The notes beneath the pieces are model-generated. The model did no database searches. It had not been told where the DNA came from and was given only the letters and a program-made list of their open reading frames with translations. This document shows positions 63,185-64,000 of a stretch of DNA of 64,000 nucleotides, piece by piece (the first letter of the stretch is position 1; each line of letters begins with the position of its first letter). Origin of the DNA: Chloroflexi bacterium 54-19 (GTDB lineage: Bacteria > Chloroflexota > Chloroflexia > Chloroheliales > Chloroheliaceae); assembly GCA_001898225.1 (NCBI GenBank), contig MKTJ01000077.1, forward strand, positions 628,352 to 692,351. Direction: 5' to 3'. Made by a program: the position numbers and the translations under genes.

Positions 63185-64000
63185 ATGCGAAGCCCTAAAT
63201 TAAGCGAATTACCAGCCCCCCCAACAGGGAAAACCGGGTGGCCCTGGACCGAAGAATCCAACCAATTGCCCGATACTTTGCCGGACGGTTCAGCCTGGCC
63301 CAAAATCAGTATCGTTACCCCCTCTTACAACCAGGCCCATTTTATCGAGGAGACCATCCGGGCTGTCCTTTTACAGGGGTATCCAGACATCGAGTTCATA
63401 ATAATTGACGGCGGCAGTAAGGATGATACCGTCGAAATAATAAAGAAGTACGAGCAGTTTATTGCATTTTGGGTCAGCGAGAAAGATAAAGGGCAGGCAG
63501 ACGCCATTAATAAAGGGTTTGCCAGGGCTACGGGGCAAATTTTTTACTGGACTAATTCCGATGACTGGCCTGAGAAGAATATTTTCGGAATTGCGGCGCA
63601 AAGATTTAACGAGTTGCCCGATGTGGGAGTCCTTTTCGGCAACTGTTATTTCATTGACGAAAACTATGAAATTTTAAAGTTGCGCCAGGGCTACGATTTC
63701 AATACTGGTGACCTGATTGAGTTAAATCCAATAGAGCAAAATACTGTTTTTTTCCGCAGTTCGGTCTGGGAAAACTTTGGCCGGATTAAGGAATCGCTCC
63801 ACTTTATCGTAGACTTTGAATTGTGGTTGCGCTGGAGTTTAAAGGGAGTAAAATTTAAATACTGCCCTGAGATTTTTGCTTACTTTCGGCTGCACCAGAG
63901 CTCAAAATCAACTCAGTTACAAATTACCAATATAAGGGAATCGAGTAACCTGGTAATTGAATTAAAGAATAACGGAACAATACCTGCCAAATACTATCCT
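63185..64000 (+). CDS. Family 2 glycosyltransferase (partial, runs off the window)
   Basis: 272 residues visible, open at the 3' edge. GT2 core: KISIVTPSYNQAHFIEETIR, IEFIIIDGGSKDDTVE, DKGQADAINKGFARATGQIF and WTNSDDWP, where the SDDW aspartates bind the metal-nucleotide. C-terminal VDFELWLRW is the acceptor-side motif. The ATG at 63185 is the only reasonable start; it has no Shine-Dalgarno (A/T-rich context). Divergent from the wzm-wzt operon and surely part of the same glycan cluster. Confidence 0.88.
   Translation, partial: MRSPKLSELPAPPTGKTGWPWTEESNQLPDTLPDGSAWPKISIVTPSYNQAHFIEETIRAVLLQGYPDIEFIIIDGGSKDDTVEIIKKYEQFIAFWVSEKDKGQADAINKGFARATGQIFYWTNSDDWPEKNIFGIAAQRFNELPDVGVLFGNCYFIDENYEILKLRQGYDFNTGDLIELNPIEQNTVFFRSSVWENFGRIKESLHFIVDFELWLRWSLKGVKFKYCPEIFAYFRLHQSSKSTQLQITNIRESSNLVIELKNNGTIPAKYYP

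Overview
The window looks like a chromosomal segment of a bacterium that is probably a Chloroflexota member. This is an inference from gene content: a GlgE-GlgB pair, an actinobacterial/cyanobacterial-style contractile injection locus, an AfsR-like BTAD regulator, giant secreted proteins with TPT-rich linkers, and a Wzm/Wzt glycan cluster. There is no 16S rRNA or tRNA in the window to confirm it. Coding DNA has moderately high GC; the main regulatory intergenic region (24437-25177) is strikingly AT-rich.

Layout. (1) 1-2573, plus strand: the 3' end of a GlgE-type maltosyltransferase gene and a complete glgB (branching enzyme), closed by a strong terminator. (2) 2577-24436, minus strand: a 22-kb extracellular contractile injection system (eCIS) locus of the Afp/PVC type. 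In transcription order it encodes an 89-aa leader protein, an AAA+ ATPase (Afp15-like), a DUF4157 protein with HEATH motif, a DUF4255 cap protein fused to a carboxypeptidase-regulatory-like domain, the sheath, two tube proteins, a 127-aa putative chaperone with a 54-codon DUF6760-like extension reachable only by -1 frameshifting, a third tube protein, a 1896-aa disordered protein ending in a second DUF4157 domain, a LysM baseplate protein, the VgrG/gp5 spike, gp25, gpJ, gpI and a terminal protein with a DUF4159 domain. No capsid, terminase, integrase, PAAR tip or recognisable tape measure is present. (3) 25178-51913, plus strand, divergent from the eCIS: a 1546-aa membrane protein with five repeats of an Ig-like fold, a BTAD/winged-helix/ATPase regulator, and two giant paralogous membrane proteins (4202 and 2323 aa). 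Each giant has N-terminal Ig-like domains, one transmembrane helix, a TolB-like propeller, a C39-like cysteine peptidase with an apparently intact Cys-His-Asp set, and long arrays of Ig-like domains. (4) 52-57 kb, plus strand: a PadR regulator and a 14-TM DHA2 exporter, a nucleotidyltransferase, a nucleoside phosphorylase and an epoxide-hydrolase-like alpha/beta hydrolase. (5) 57-64 kb: a surface polysaccharide cluster (Wzm/Wzt ABC exporter with Wzt C-terminal domain, two methyltransferases, two glycosyltransferases) with a divergent, truncated GT2 gene at the window edge.

How it may fit together. The eCIS and the giant membrane proteins diverge from one 740-bp AT-rich region. That region carries five exact copies of the heptad AATTAAG/CTTAATT in two tandem groups with exact 11-bp period (plus a sixth isolated copy), which is the spacing bound by SARP/BTAD regulators. 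Such a regulator is encoded in the plus-strand cluster. I therefore propose, as inference, that the injection particle and the giant membrane proteins form one co-regulated module, with the membrane proteins acting as a cell-envelope anchor, receptor or processing apparatus. The best internal evidence for unusual biology is the -1 frameshift cassette at 16191-16240: a G GGG GGA heptamer directly before a stop codon, followed 3 nt later by a strong hairpin, and a downstream frame without any normal start codon. It resembles the tail-assembly-chaperone frameshift of tailed phages.
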